From Candidatus Methylomirabilota bacterium (GTDB lineage Bacteria; Methylomirabilota; Methylomirabilia; Rokubacteriales; CSP1-6), in assembly GCA_035936835.1 (NCBI GenBank), contig DASYVT010000199.1:1-64000 (forward strand): a stretch of DNA of 64,000 nucleotides. The letters run 5' to 3'. Made by a program: the position numbers and the translations under genes. A model generated the notes under the pieces. It saw nothing but the letters and a program-made list of their open reading frames with translations. It was not told the DNA's origin and ran no database searches. This document shows, piece by piece, positions 22,906-31,251 of the stretch. The stretch's first letter is position 1, and each line of letters opens with the position of its first letter.

Positions 22906-24246
22906 CTACCCGAGGAACAGCTCGCAGGTGTCGAGCCAGGCCTGGGTGGTGAGGGCCAGCGATTCCACATCGACACGCTCGTCGTTGCCGTGGAAACGGC
23001 TGGACATCGCCTCCGCCGTCAGGGTCCGCGAGAACAGGCCGAAGCCGTAGGCGACAGCGCCATGCTCGCGGAAGTAGGGCGCGTCCGTGAACCCGACGAT
23101 CATGCGCGGCAAGAGCTTCGCGCCCTGGTAGTGCCCGTCGACAACTCGACCCAGCACGTCCCAGAGCGGTGTCCCCGTGGGCGACACGGACGCCTGCTTG
23201 GAGAAGAGCTTCTCGACGGCCACCTCTTCCGACAGGTCGCCGAGGGCCTTGTCGATGTGCCGGCGCACCTCGTCCTCGTTGTCGCCTGGGATAGTCCGGA
23301 TGTCCACCTCGATGTCGACGATGTCGGGGATGACGTTGGTCTTCACGCCGGCGCGGCACATATTCGGCGAGAAAGTCGTGTGCGTGGCCGACCACGCGAA
23401 CTTGGCCATGGCCGGGGAGAGCTTGGCGATGGTCTCGTCCACGCGAGAGGGATCGACCAGGGCGGCCTTCACAGCCGGGTCGAGGCTGAGCGAGGCGACG
23501 AAGGCGGTCCAGAGATCATCCACGTACGGCGCCGGCCGGTAGTCCGCCAGGCGGCTGACCACGTGCGCGGCCTTGACGAGCGCGTTGTCCGCGCCGTACG
23601 GCATCGAGCCGTGTCCCGGCGTGCCCTTGACGCGCAGCCGGCGCCAGGCCACGCCCTTCTCGCCGACGTGCACAGTCACGTTCAGCTGGTCGCCGTGCGA
23701 GCTGACGGTCCCGCCATTCTCGGTCAACAGGTAATCCGCCCGGAGCGCATCCCAGTGCCGCTTGCACACGTGCCCGGCGCCGAGCGCGCCGCCGGCCTCC
23801 TCGTCGGCGCACGCCAGGTAGACCAGCGTGCCCCGGGGCCGCCACCCGCGCCGGGCCAGCGCCTTCAGCGCGACGGCCTGGGAGGCGGTGAGGTTCAGCA
23901 TGTCGACCGCGCCGCGACCCCACACCTCGCCGTTCACCAGCTCGCCCCCGAAGGGATCGCGCGTCCAGGTCGCGGGCGTCACGGGCACGACGTCGGTGTG
24001 CCCCATCAGGCAGAGGGTGGGCGCGGCCGGATCAGTCCCCTCGATGCGGGCGACGAGACTGGTGCGGCCCGGCGCTCCGTCGGGCTCGTAGACCTCGATG
24101 TCGAGGCCGCTGCCCTCGAGATAAGCGCGCAGCACGTCGCTGGTGCGCACCTCCTGGCCGGATGCGACAGAGCCGTCGTTCACGCACTGATTACGGATCA
24201 TCTGCTGCAGCAGCTCGACGGTCTGGCCGCTTAGGGCGTCGTTCAT
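22906..24246 (-). CDS. M20-family metallopeptidase (ArgE/DapE/ACY1-like)
   Basis: A 446-residue zinc amidohydrolase of the M20 family (PF01546 with dimerisation domain PF07687). Metal-binding motifs are MGHTDVVPV, WGRGAVDML and ACADEEAGG; a dimerisation domain follows in the middle. The family removes acyl or aminoacyl groups from amino acids and small peptides in the cytoplasm. No signal peptide is visible. It overlaps the upstream alpha/beta hydrolase stop by 4 bp (ATGA), so both are made together. Substrate not determined. Confidence 0.9.
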   Translation of the reverse strand: MNDALSGQTVELLQQMIRNQCVNDGSVASGQEVRTSDVLRAYLEGSGLDIEVYEPDGAPGRTSLVARIEGTDPAAPTLCLMGHTDVVPVTPATWTRDPFGGELVNGEVWGRGAVDMLNLTASQAVALKALARRGWRPRGTLVYLACADEEAGGALGAGHVCKRHWDALRADYLLTENGGTVSSHGDQLNVTVHVGEKGVAWRRLRVKGTPGHGSMPYGADNALVKAAHVVSRLADYRPAPYVDDLWTAFVASLSLDPAVKAALVDPSRVDETIAKLSPAMAKFAWSATHTTFSPNMCRAGVKTNVIPDIVDIEVDIRTIPGDNEDEVRRHIDKALGDLSEEVAVEKLFSKQASVSPTGTPLWDVLGRVVDGHYQGAKLLPRMIVGFTDAPYFREHGAVAYGFGLFSRTLTAEAMSSRFHGNDERVDVESLALTTQAWLDTCELFLG

Positions 24247-24995
24247 GTCTTGGGCGTGTGCCGGGTCAGGAAGTCGGTGACCCGGCGGATCGACTCGGCC
24301 AGGTGCTCCGGGCCGCGCCAGTCCTTCTGGATCTCGAGATTGGGGGCCAGGCGGGCGATCTCGGCGCTGGTCTCGGCCGGGTGCGGCTTGTCGGTGCCGG
24401 GCTGGAGCAGGAGCGGCGTGGTGCAGCGGCGGACGAACTCGCGGCTCACCGAGAAGACGAACTCTCCGCCGAACATGTTGTGACCGAACTTCTGAATGAT
24501 GTCCTCGCTTAGCGTGGGATCGCGCGCCAGCATGGTCTTGGCGAAGTTGCGCACACCATCGTCCCAGGTGTCCCGGTTCTCGTGCATGCCGATCGGGTTC
24601 TGGAGCACCGCGGCGGTGACTCGCTCAGGCGCCAGCTCGCACAGCGTCAGGCAGTAGGTGCCCCCGATGCAGCCGCCCATGACATGGAAGCGGCGATGGC
24701 CGAGATGATCCATCAACGCCAGGTGATCACCGGCGTACGTGTGCCATCCGTGGGTCGCCGTCACCGCCCCCCGCGAATTGCCCGCGTTGCGCTGATCCAT
24801 GCCGATCACGGTGAACCGGCCCGCCAGATCGACCATGGGATTCATCCACGGCGGCGGGGCATCGGGATTACCCGGGCTGTGACGCCAGAACTCGAGCTGC
24901 GAGCGCAGGCCGCCCGGCGCAAAGAGCAGCAGCGGATAGCCCGACCCGTGGACTTCGTAGTGGATCTCGGCATCAGGGCGCGTGAATAACGGCAT
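24243..24995 (-). CDS. Alpha/beta hydrolase with cysteine nucleophile elbow
   Basis: A 250-residue alpha/beta-hydrolase (PF00561/PF12697). The oxyanion region is LLLFAPGGLRSQLEFW, the acid/strand region is FTVIGMDQRNAGNSR, and the nucleophile elbow reads VMGGCIGGTYC. The usual GxSxG serine is therefore Cys (GGCIGG), as in dienelactone hydrolases. A C-terminal HLAESIRRVTDFL holds the likely histidine (GPEHL). ATG 24995 has GGGAGG 6 bp upstream; ATG 25001 would leave no spacing. It is divergent from a truncated amidohydrolase copy and coupled to the M20 peptidase. A truncated duplicate of its 5' end lies at 26290-26478. Confidence 0.88.
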   Translation of the reverse strand: MPLFTRPDAEIHYEVHGSGYPLLLFAPGGLRSQLEFWRHSPGNPDAPPPWMNPMVDLAGRFTVIGMDQRNAGNSRGAVTATHGWHTYAGDHLALMDHLGHRRFHVMGGCIGGTYCLTLCELAPERVTAAVLQNPIGMHENRDTWDDGVRNFAKTMLARDPTLSEDIIQKFGHNMFGGEFVFSVSREFVRRCTTPLLLQPGTDKPHPAETSAEIARLAPNLEIQKDWRGPEHLAESIRRVTDFLTRHTPKT

Positions 24996-25088
24996 CGTCA
25001 TCCTCCCGGCGTGTGGTGACCGCGATTGCCGTGCCACGATAGCACCGTTTGGAGGCCTCTTCTCTCGGTTAGAATCCCCTGGGGGGAA

Positions 25089-25295
25089 ATGCTGGTGCGC
25101 GTGATCGACATGGAGTGCAGCGTCCCGAAGCGCGCGGCCCCTGACGGCTGCACCGGGCGCGTCGCGGGCCGAACGACCGGCCGGCTACGGCATGGCCAAC
25201 TACGAGCGCATCTTCCGCTCGCGCCAGGACGGCGGCGACGCGCGGCCGGCGACGGAGCTCTCCGCCTACGTGGAGCTGCTCGAGCGGGGGGGGAG
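25089..25295 (+). pseudogene. 5' fragment of a duplicated amidohydrolase gene
   Basis: The start MLVRVIDMECSVPKRA matches MRVIDMECSVPKRA of the intact amidohydrolase at 26577. After a frame change, GYGMANYERIFRSRQDGGD and ARPATELSAYVELLERG also match. The copy stops being similar at about 25291. The intergenic region to the hydrolase (including GGTTAGAATCCCCTGG) is duplicated too. It is a dead 5' copy. Confidence 0.85.
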
Positions 25296-25440
25296 GGCCG
25301 AGGTGCGAGTCAGCTGATCCCGGTGGGGGCGGGCGGGACCGAGCCGGACGGCTCGGGGGAGAGCGAGCAGCCCCGGTGGGCGAGGATCGTGCCCACGACC
25401 ACCGGGTCCTGCACGGCACGCAGAGCACCGCCCGATCTAG

Positions 25441-25851
25441 CTATGGGTTCTTGATGATATCCACGCCGACGAGCACGACCTTGCTGGAGGTCTTGTTCTC
25501 GGCCCAGTGAGTGACGGTGCGCGCTTCCGTAAGGACGTCACCCGCCTTGTACTGCTTCACGTAGCCGCCTTCTCTCCCTTCCGTCAGCGTGCCTTCGAGG
25601 ATGTAGGCGAAGGCGGGCCGGTCCTTGTGGCTGTGGATCCCGGCCACGCCGCCGGGTTCGATGGTGAGCTTCCGCAACCGCAACTGATAGCCCGACATGT
25701 CAGGAGCCAGATCGACGGTACTCACGACTTGCGCATCAACTCCCTTGGTGTCGACCGGGGGGCTCTGCTGGCCGATTGCCGTCCCGATTCCGACGCCTGC
25801 TACCAGCGTGAACAGCCAAGCCACGAACCGCAGCGAACGTCTTGTGCCCAT
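25441..25851 (-). CDS. Exported cupin-domain protein
   Basis: A 136-residue small protein with a signal peptide (VAWLFTLVAGVGIGTAIG, residues 9-26) and one cupin barrel (PF07883). The metal motif is GIHSHKDRPAFAYILEG, followed by GDVLTEARTVTHWAENK. ATG 25851 is preceded by GAGGGAC; the longer frame would run through a transposase relic. Such cupins bind a metal through His residues, but no catalytic role can be assigned. It lies inside the duplicated hydrolase-amidohydrolase interval. Confidence 0.85.
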   Translation of the reverse strand: MGTRRSLRFVAWLFTLVAGVGIGTAIGQQSPPVDTKGVDAQVVSTVDLAPDMSGYQLRLRKLTIEPGGVAGIHSHKDRPAFAYILEGTLTEGREGGYVKQYKAGDVLTEARTVTHWAENKTSSKVVLVGVDIIKNP

Positions 25852-25978
25852 AGGTCCCTCCGTCGGATGGGTGGAATTGGTGGGGGGAGGGTAGCACGTT
25901 TTGGCGTTCTGTTCGACGAGCACCGGAAAAATATCACGGCCATGTCTGCGGGATCCCGGCGTCGTGCGCACGACCGCC

Positions 25979-26056
25979 AGGGTCCTGTACGGTGACGATG
26001 ATCCGCAGCCGGCCCCCACGGCGCGGACAAGTGAAGGCGTCGACGTCGAAGACGGG
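25979..26056 (-). pseudogene. Transposase C-terminal remnant (zinc-ribbon type, IS91-like)
   Basis: VFDVDAFTCPRRGGRLRIIV followed by TVQDP resembles the zinc-ribbon tail of IS91-like or related transposases (usual form VFxxDVxxCPxCGGRLRIIA). One zinc cysteine is Arg here, and the frame breaks after QDP. Only the tail survives, between the cupin gene and the hydrolase fragment. Confidence 0.5.
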
Positions 26057-26239
26057 ACCGGCTACAGCGCCTCGTACACCAGGTCGATGAGGTGGCGAGC
26101 GCTCAGGAAACATAGAGAGCGGGTTGCCCCCCAAAATTTGTAGCCGGCCAACGCCGCATTGTCACTCGGCTCACCGAAACACGGTTCTCCGATGTAGTCG
26201 GATCGTTATGACTCCGGCAAGTTACACGCGCCTCTGCCA

Positions 26240-26283
26240 AGGCGATGACTGAGAATAGGCTTTATGTCATCTACGCTCCTGCA
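26240..26283 (+). repeat. ~40-bp repeat at a duplication breakpoint, copy 1
   Basis: GGCGATGACTGAGAA and the following TTTATGTCATCTACGCTCCTG match 28155-28196 (GGCGATGACTGAGAA, TTTTGTGTTATCTACGTTGCTG) at about 80-85%, same orientation. Copy 1 ends a few bases before the point where the hydrolase fragment loses its match, so it marks a junction. Confidence 0.6.
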
Positions 26284-26289
26284 TCCGCC

Positions 26290-26478
26290 CACGGTGAACC
26301 GGCCGGCAAGATCGACCATGGGATTCATCCATGGCGGCGGTGCGTCCAGATTGCTCGGGCTGTGGCGCCAGAACTCGAGCTGCGAGCGCAGGCCGCCCGG
26401 CGCAAAGAGCAGGAGTGGAAAGCCCGACCCGTGGACTTCGTAGTTGATCTCGGCATCAGGACGCGTGAATACCGGCAT
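26290..26478 (-). pseudogene. 5' fragment of a duplicated alpha/beta hydrolase gene
   Basis: MPVFTRPDAEINYEVHGSGF continues through LLLFAPGGLRSQLEFWRHSP to VDLAGRFTV and is nearly identical to residues 1-63 of the intact hydrolase at 24243-24995. It then breaks off at a repeated 40-bp junction sequence. It faces the intact amidohydrolase as the intact hydrolase faces the truncated amidohydrolase. Confidence 0.88.
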
Positions 26479-26576
26479 CGTCATCCTTCCGGCGTGTGGT
26501 CACCGCGATTGCGGTGACCCGATAGCACCGTTTTGGACCTCGTCTCTCGGTTAGAATCCCCTGGGAGGAGATGCTT

Positions 26577-27446
26577 ATGCGCGTGATCGACATGGAGTGC
26601 AGCGTCCCGAAGCGCGCCGACGCGCCGCCGACAGCAGCGCCTGGCCCGCCGCGAGCCGAGCGGCCTGCCGGCTACGGCATGGCCAACTACGGGCGCATCT
26701 TCCGCTCGCGCCGGGACGGAGGCGACGCGCGGCCGGCGACGGAGCTCTCAGTCTACGTCGAGTTGCTCGAGCGCGCGGGTATCGTGCGGGCCGTCCCCTT
26801 CGGCACCACCAACGACGAAGCGGCCGAGCTGGTGCGCGACTACCCCGACCGCTTCATCGGCCTCGCCCGCATCAGCGCGTTCGACGGCATGCGCGGGGTC
26901 CGCGAGCTGGAGCGCCGGGCGCGTGAGCAGGGCTTCCGGGCCCTCGGGGTCTCGGCCCTCATCGACGGCATCCCGGCCAGCGATCGGCGCTTCTACCCGC
27001 TCTACACCAAGGCCGCGGAACTGGACATCCCCGTGCGCATCTACTCGTCCATGAACTACGCGACCGACCGGCCGTACGACCTCGGCCACCCGAGGCACCT
27101 CGACCAGGTGGCCATCGACTTCCCCGAGCTGACGATCATCGGCGGGCTCGGGGGCTGGCCGTGGGTGAACGAGATGGTCGCGCTCGTCCGTCGCCATCCG
27201 AAGCTCTACCTCGACACCTCCGCCCACCGCGCCAAGTACCTCGGCCAAGCCGGCTCGGGATGGGAGATGCTGATGCAGTTCGGCAACACGCTCATCCAGG
27301 ACAAGGTCCTGGTCGGGCTCTCGGCGGGCCTCGTCGGCCAGCCGCACGAGACGCTGATCAAGGAGTACCTGGACCTGCCGCTCAAGGACGCCGTCAAAGA
27401 GAAGTGGCTCTACGGCAACGCCGCCCGGGTCTTCGGGCTCGAGTAG
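26577..27446 (+). CDS. Amidohydrolase family 2 (TIM-barrel metal hydrolase)
   Basis: A 289-residue amidohydrolase (PF04909) of the group that includes decarboxylases and 2-pyrone-4,6-dicarboxylate lactonase. VIDMECSVP replaces the usual DxHxH entry. DRFIGLARISAFDGMRGVRE, IPVRIYSS, PELTIIGGLGGWPWV and the closing EKWLYGNAARVFGL are family signatures. The start ATG 26577 has GGAGGAG 6 bp upstream (ATG 26571 would touch it). Originally it was probably followed directly by the hydratase gene; 3' copies of it now stand in front of 29580 and 32423. Confidence 0.85.
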   Translation: MRVIDMECSVPKRADAPPTAAPGPPRAERPAGYGMANYGRIFRSRRDGGDARPATELSVYVELLERAGIVRAVPFGTTNDEAAELVRDYPDRFIGLARISAFDGMRGVRELERRAREQGFRALGVSALIDGIPASDRRFYPLYTKAAELDIPVRIYSSMNYATDRPYDLGHPRHLDQVAIDFPELTIIGGLGGWPWVNEMVALVRRHPKLYLDTSAHRAKYLGQAGSGWEMLMQFGNTLIQDKVLVGLSAGLVGQPHETLIKEYLDLPLKDAVKEKWLYGNAARVFGLE

Positions 27447-27514
27447 GCGAGGCGCCCCGATTCGGATCTCCGCTTCATGGACCGCTCGTTAGCGGATGGG
27501 GCCAGCAAACAAGC

Positions 27515-27754
27515 TTAGGAGGCGGCCTTCAGGAGGGCCTTCTCGAGTGGCTTGGGCAGCACGATCGAGAAGAAACGATCCGCCGAGTAGCCGTAATCTT
27601 CTCCGCTTTCGTCGACGATGCGCACGTACCCGTGCTTTGCCGCCGTCGGATCGGGAATCGTTCGATACAGCTTCCCGACCTCCAACGAGGCCCTGTAGCC
27701 CTTGTTGTTGATGCATACGGCGAACTGGACAGCCGATTTGGTCTGTCTCTTCAT
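27515..27754 (-). CDS. Small conserved protein of unknown function
   Basis: A 79-residue protein (MKRQTKSAVQFAVCINNKGY, then SLEVGKLYRTIPDP and YVRIVDESGEDYGYSADRFF). This pattern of a beta-rich core with VxINNxGY, KxYRxIPDP and DESGEDY is one I know from a widespread family of small bacterial proteins without assigned function. It is transcribed against the amidohydrolase and stands alone. Confidence 0.8.
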   Translation of the reverse strand: MKRQTKSAVQFAVCINNKGYRASLEVGKLYRTIPDPTAAKHGYVRIVDESGEDYGYSADRFFSIVLPKPLEKALLKAAS

Positions 27755-28212
27755 GTCTCAATCGGCCATCGTTTCGACGCTTCGGATCCGGCCGACGATG
27801 TCGAAATCCATCGACCAACGCTAGCATGAGCCACCAGAGTCCGGAACGGTGTCATCTTTCGGATACAGTATCATGGCAAGACGTCGGTGCGGACGCATGA
27901 AGCTCGAGTTCGGGACTGCCTGACATCCCACCACGCCAGGTTGACCGTCATTGAAAACCGTCCCTGCTGCGTGGACGCCGAAGCCGCAGAGTTTCGAAAG
28001 TCACCTGCCAAAGCATAAGCGTGGTTGCCGAGAAGAAAACAACCTATGCCGAGGGCGTAGGTGACATGAAATCTATTGCCAGCTACGGTCAGCGCGGGCC
28101 TTTGCGTGTCAGGTTGGCACAGTGCTGTGACAAAAACGCCTTCGGGCTCGACGGGCGATGACTGAGAACGGGTTTTGTGTTATCTACGTTGCTGAGGATA
28201 CCCTCCCGAGAG
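27755..28212. other. Non-coding interval
   Basis: About 460 bp between two opposing genes. It has a lower GC content than the flanks and no supported frame. The only recognisable structure is the second copy of the 40-bp junction repeat at its right end (28155-28196). Confidence 0.5.
28155..28196 (+). repeat. ~40-bp repeat, copy 2
   Basis: Second copy of the 26240 junction sequence, immediately upstream of the nuclease-like gene. A shared terminus of inserted segments is the likely meaning. Confidence 0.55.
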
Positions 28213-29270
28213 ATGAAAGAGAGCGCGCTCGACAGGTTCCGTACCGAGTTTCGACGCTGGGTCGCCGCCCACAACAGGGCGAAGTGCTTCACGACGAACG
28301 CCAACGAGCTACTCGCGCGTCTCGAAGAGCGACTCGGCGAGGAGCGTCTCCTCCACATTGGAGCGGCGTTCCTCAACGATTGGTTAGAGACGGAACGCGG
28401 CTACTTCGTTCGCGAAGCTGACCTCGGCCCCGATCGGCATGGGCAGTTCACGATCACGCACCAAGGCGGTGGCAAGGTTGCTCCGTGCTGGGAACTGTTC
28501 GTCCAGCTCGCGGACTACGGGTGGCTGCGAACCGTCGCTGAGCGCCATCACCAACGCGTGCGCCTTGAGGATCGCCTCATGGACCTCACGGTGCGGGCGG
28601 GGTCGAAGCTCGTGCTTTACGTGGAGGAGAAGACAACCCGCGGTGCCGCCGAAAAGCTCCTCTCGGGAATGCGCCGCTTTGGGGACGCGGGCTTCAAGCT
28701 CGACGATCCCGACAAGGGCAAGGATGCCCTGCGAAAGGCAAAGTACCTCGTGAGACCCGATACGCACCCGCTCTATCTGGGGCTGAGCGCGATCGATTAC
28801 AAGCATCTCTTCAAGGTCGATTACCAAGAAGCCAACCGCTTCCGATTACTCGACGACGACCGCGCTTTCGCCACCGTGCTTGCTGAGCATCCCGGTCTGG
28901 CGAGCGACGAGCCGCCCCCCCCTCGCCTGTCGATCCGCTCGCGAGCGAGATCGAGCACACGTGCCGTAACGTGTGGATCTCCGTCGGCTCCGGCAAAACG
29001 GCGTACAACTTTTACGTCCCCGGCCCTTCCGGCGACGCCTTGATAATCGGCGTGTACGAGAACGGGGCGGTCTGGACCGACATTGCCGCGCTTGGGTCTG
29101 AGCGAGCAGCACGCTTCGCAGCGGCCCTCGCGCGGATCGGCGTCGCCATCGATGTGACGAAGAAGTGGTGCATCTGGAAGAAGGATGGAATGAAGGTCTA
29201 CCTCGGGGACGTAGATGCGGTTGCCGTCGCCGAGGCCGTGCGCGCCGCGATCCGCTCGACGGGTTCGTGA
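28213..29270 (+). CDS. Nuclease-like protein (possible PD-(D/E)XK), frameshifted in a C8 run
   Basis: The first frame (from MKESALDRFRTEFRRWVAAH) covers about 235 residues up to DEPPPP. A second frame then continues with DPLASEIEHTCRNVWISVGS and YNFYVPGPSGDALIIGVYEN to 29270. The switch lies in eight C residues (28915-28922); one more C would join both parts in one frame. The core LMDLTV plus KLVLYVEEKTTRGAAEKLL has the spacing of a PD-(D/E)XK active site (Asp, then ExK). I do not recognise a named family. It may be a sequencing slip, a real mutation or phase variation. ATG 28213 is preferred to the TTG at 28177. Confidence 0.6.
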
Positions 29271-29330
29271 ACCAGTCGGGACCGATCCTCACCGGACGTG
29301 GCTCGTGAGGACCACGCTGCCATCGGCATC

Positions 29331-29637
29331 TTGAGCATAGGAAACACAAAGGCTCTTATCGGCTCTGGGCCTTCACTGGGCGTCGACGTTCTCCCTTTTC
29401 AGTGTATCGTTGCGGAGACACTTGCGGGTTGCCGCGCTGAACGGAGAGCCGAGGCTGTGGCACTGTTCCTCGTGAGGGGACGCCTGAGAGCTACCGCTCA
29501 AGGACGCCGTCAAGGAGAAGTGGCTCTACGGCAACGCGGCCCGCGTCTTCGGGCTCGCGTAGCCATGGGAGGAGACCGATGCTGACCCCTGAGACGATGG
29601 ACGCCACCGCCCGCGCCTACTTGGAAGCGCGCCGGTT
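29331..29637 (+). repeat. ~305-bp direct repeat R, copy 1
   Basis: Matches 32170-32477 at roughly 90%. It contains about 160 bp of unknown non-coding sequence (CATAGGAAACACAAAGGC start), then the last 21 codons of the amidohydrolase gene (LKDAVKEKWLYGNAARVFGL), the 17-bp spacer with GGGAGGAG, and the first codons of the hydratase gene ([19 protein letters not shown]). It ends at 29637 next to an unrelated gene start. Confidence 0.9.
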
Positions 29638-29685
29638 GGTCATGTCGTCCCTCCTTATGCCCATTCGTATGATCCGCTCGGAGGG

Positions 29686-29814
29686 CTACTCAACCTTTTT
29701 CTCTTGCTCCAGATATTGCTCCACCAAGGCATCCGTCAACAGGCTGACGAGGTCCTGGCGTACATCCTCGGGCAAGGACTCGCTAGGTGACGGAGGTGGC
29801 GGAGTGGGCTCCAT
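29686..29814 (-). CDS. Small acidic helical protein, first gene of a truncated mobile-element operon
   Basis: A 42-residue frame: MEPTPPPPSPSESLPEDVRQ, then DLVSLLTDALVEQYLEQEKK and VE. An AAGGAGG motif (plus-strand 29650-29656) and an ATG at 29643 (MTN) follow on the same strand. They look like the start of a next gene, but that gene is cut after three codons by the hydratase-derived repeat. Small helical proteins of this make-up commonly precede recombinase genes of mobile elements. The identification is by resemblance only. Confidence 0.5.
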   Translation of the reverse strand: MEPTPPPPSPSESLPEDVRQDLVSLLTDALVEQYLEQEKKVE

Positions 29815-29925
29815 ACCAGAGTATCCGGCGGTGCACGATGCTCAGAGGCGAATTGACTCGGCGCGTCGTGACGCGGAGCCGTATGTTGAGTTTCAGCAGT
29901 TCACCTTCAAGCGAAGGAGGCAGGG

Positions 29926-30090
29926 ATGGCGACGTTGAACAGCACGTGCCCGAAGTGCGGGAAGACGGTCTCCGAGCAGGATCACAACGTCAGGAATGTG
30001 GAGCCCGCCATCAGACAGACAGGCCCCGCGGGAGTAGCGGGTATCCCGATGCAAGCTCACTGGCAGCACCGGCGGTGCCCCGCACGCTGA
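29926..30090 (+). CDS. 54-residue zinc-ribbon-like small protein
   Basis: The frame MATLNSTCPKCGKTVSEQDH continues with NVRNVEPAIRQTGPAGVAGI and ends AHWQHRRCPAR. AAGGAGG at 29914-29920 lies 5 bp upstream of the ATG. CPKCG and the later His/Cys residues (AHWQHRRC) could bind one zinc ion. It is too short for routine gene calling, but the ideal ribosome-binding site argues for a real gene. Function unknown. Confidence 0.6.
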   Translation: MATLNSTCPKCGKTVSEQDHNVRNVEPAIRQTGPAGVAGIPMQAHWQHRRCPAR

Positions 30091-30219
30091 TTCGTCAGTG
30101 AAGGCAGTGGGAGCCCGCTCACTTCCCCTTCGGCCCGGCGCTCCTTCCCCCAACCGCCCGGATTGAGAACGTCACCCATGAACGGTCTTCGAGTAAAATG
30201 ACACGCGGAGGGCGCTGTG

Positions 30220-31251
30220 ATGACTGCGCGGGTTTCTGCACTCTTCAGCGCGCTGATGCTGCTGATCGGCTGCGCAACGACGGCGCCGCCGACGCGGTAT
30301 CAGAACGCCGCACACCCCGAGTACCGGCAGACCGACTTCGATCGCGATTGGTACGAGTGTCGGCGAGAGAACACACACCCGGTCGCCCAATCTTCGTCGT
30401 ACCGACTCCCGTACAGTGCCGGCTCCGAGTCCAGCGAATCGATGGTGGTCGATGAGGACATGGCCCGGGCATGCTTCGCCGCACGCGGCTGGCGCCCCGT
30501 CACGTCCAGCACGATAGGGTTCCCCGCCACTCCAGCGGCCGGCAGTTCAACACCTACGGTCGAGGGCGCACGCACCGAGCGATTTCAACGGTTGGCTCGA
30601 GAGATGCTCGCCAAGCCGTATACTCGCGAGCCCTTCGCGTGTACAGACAGCGCCTGGCTGGCAGTCAAGGGGTACGTGGTCGATCTGGCGCCGTGGGGCG
30701 AAGCTGCTGGTCTTCGAAGAGGCGACCGTATCGTTGAGATTGGCGGCATTTCGTTGGCGCGGTACGACTCCGAGTCGGAGGCGTGGTCGAGAGTACCCCG
30801 TGGCGACAATGTGGCGGTACGTCTTTATCGCGCGGGCCAGGACATGTCGATCCAGGTGCCGTGTCGCGACGATGCGGAGGCATGGCGTGCCCGCGTCGCG
30901 GTTTGGCAGGCGATCGCTGATGGGCAGTGGCAGTCCTGTACCGACGCGGTCCAGGACTACATCCGGCTCAGGCGGGGGACGTCAGCGGGATTACTTCGTG
31001 TGGCATGGGAGTGCATGCGAGAGCGCGGGAAGGCCATGGGTCAGCGCCTCCCTGATCAGTATTGGCGCACATTGCACGCCTGGGCTTCGAAGGCCATTGA
31101 TGAGGCGCGGTACCGACCAACGGGGTTGAGCGACATCCGGAGTCAGTTACTGGACGCCGCCGACGTGTTGGCGAAGGCCGGCTGGGCGACGTTGGCTGAT
31201 GACATCAAAGCCCAAATTGCCGCGTTTCGAGAGGCATCCTCAACACCATGA
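30220..31251 (+). CDS. Lipoprotein with a PDZ-like segment, unknown function
   Basis: A 343-residue protein. The signal peptide ends in a lipobox (ALMLLIGCATT), so it is probably anchored in the outer or inner membrane. Residues about 155-215 read like a PDZ domain (AWLAVKGYVVDLAPWGEAAG, LRRGDRIVEIGGISLARYDS). A Trp- and Arg-rich helical C-terminal region follows, with Cys pairs at ECR, ACFAARGW and PFACTD. ATG 30220 has GGAGG 9 bp upstream. Its stop overlaps the next gene start (ATGA). It lies in the segment flanked by repeat R. Confidence 0.65.
   Translation: MTARVSALFSALMLLIGCATTAPPTRYQNAAHPEYRQTDFDRDWYECRRENTHPVAQSSSYRLPYSAGSESSESMVVDEDMARACFAARGWRPVTSSTIGFPATPAAGSSTPTVEGARTERFQRLAREMLAKPYTREPFACTDSAWLAVKGYVVDLAPWGEAAGLRRGDRIVEIGGISLARYDSESEAWSRVPRGDNVAVRLYRAGQDMSIQVPCRDDAEAWRARVAVWQAIADGQWQSCTDAVQDYIRLRRGTSAGLLRVAWECMRERGKAMGQRLPDQYWRTLHAWASKAIDEARYRPTGLSDIRSQLLDAADVLAKAGWATLADDIKAQIAAFREASSTP

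Noticed and set aside
25852-26019. N-terminal extension of the cupin protein containing CYPPPTN
   Set aside because: It overlaps the transposase remnant. A signal peptide and ribosome-binding site fit ATG 25851.
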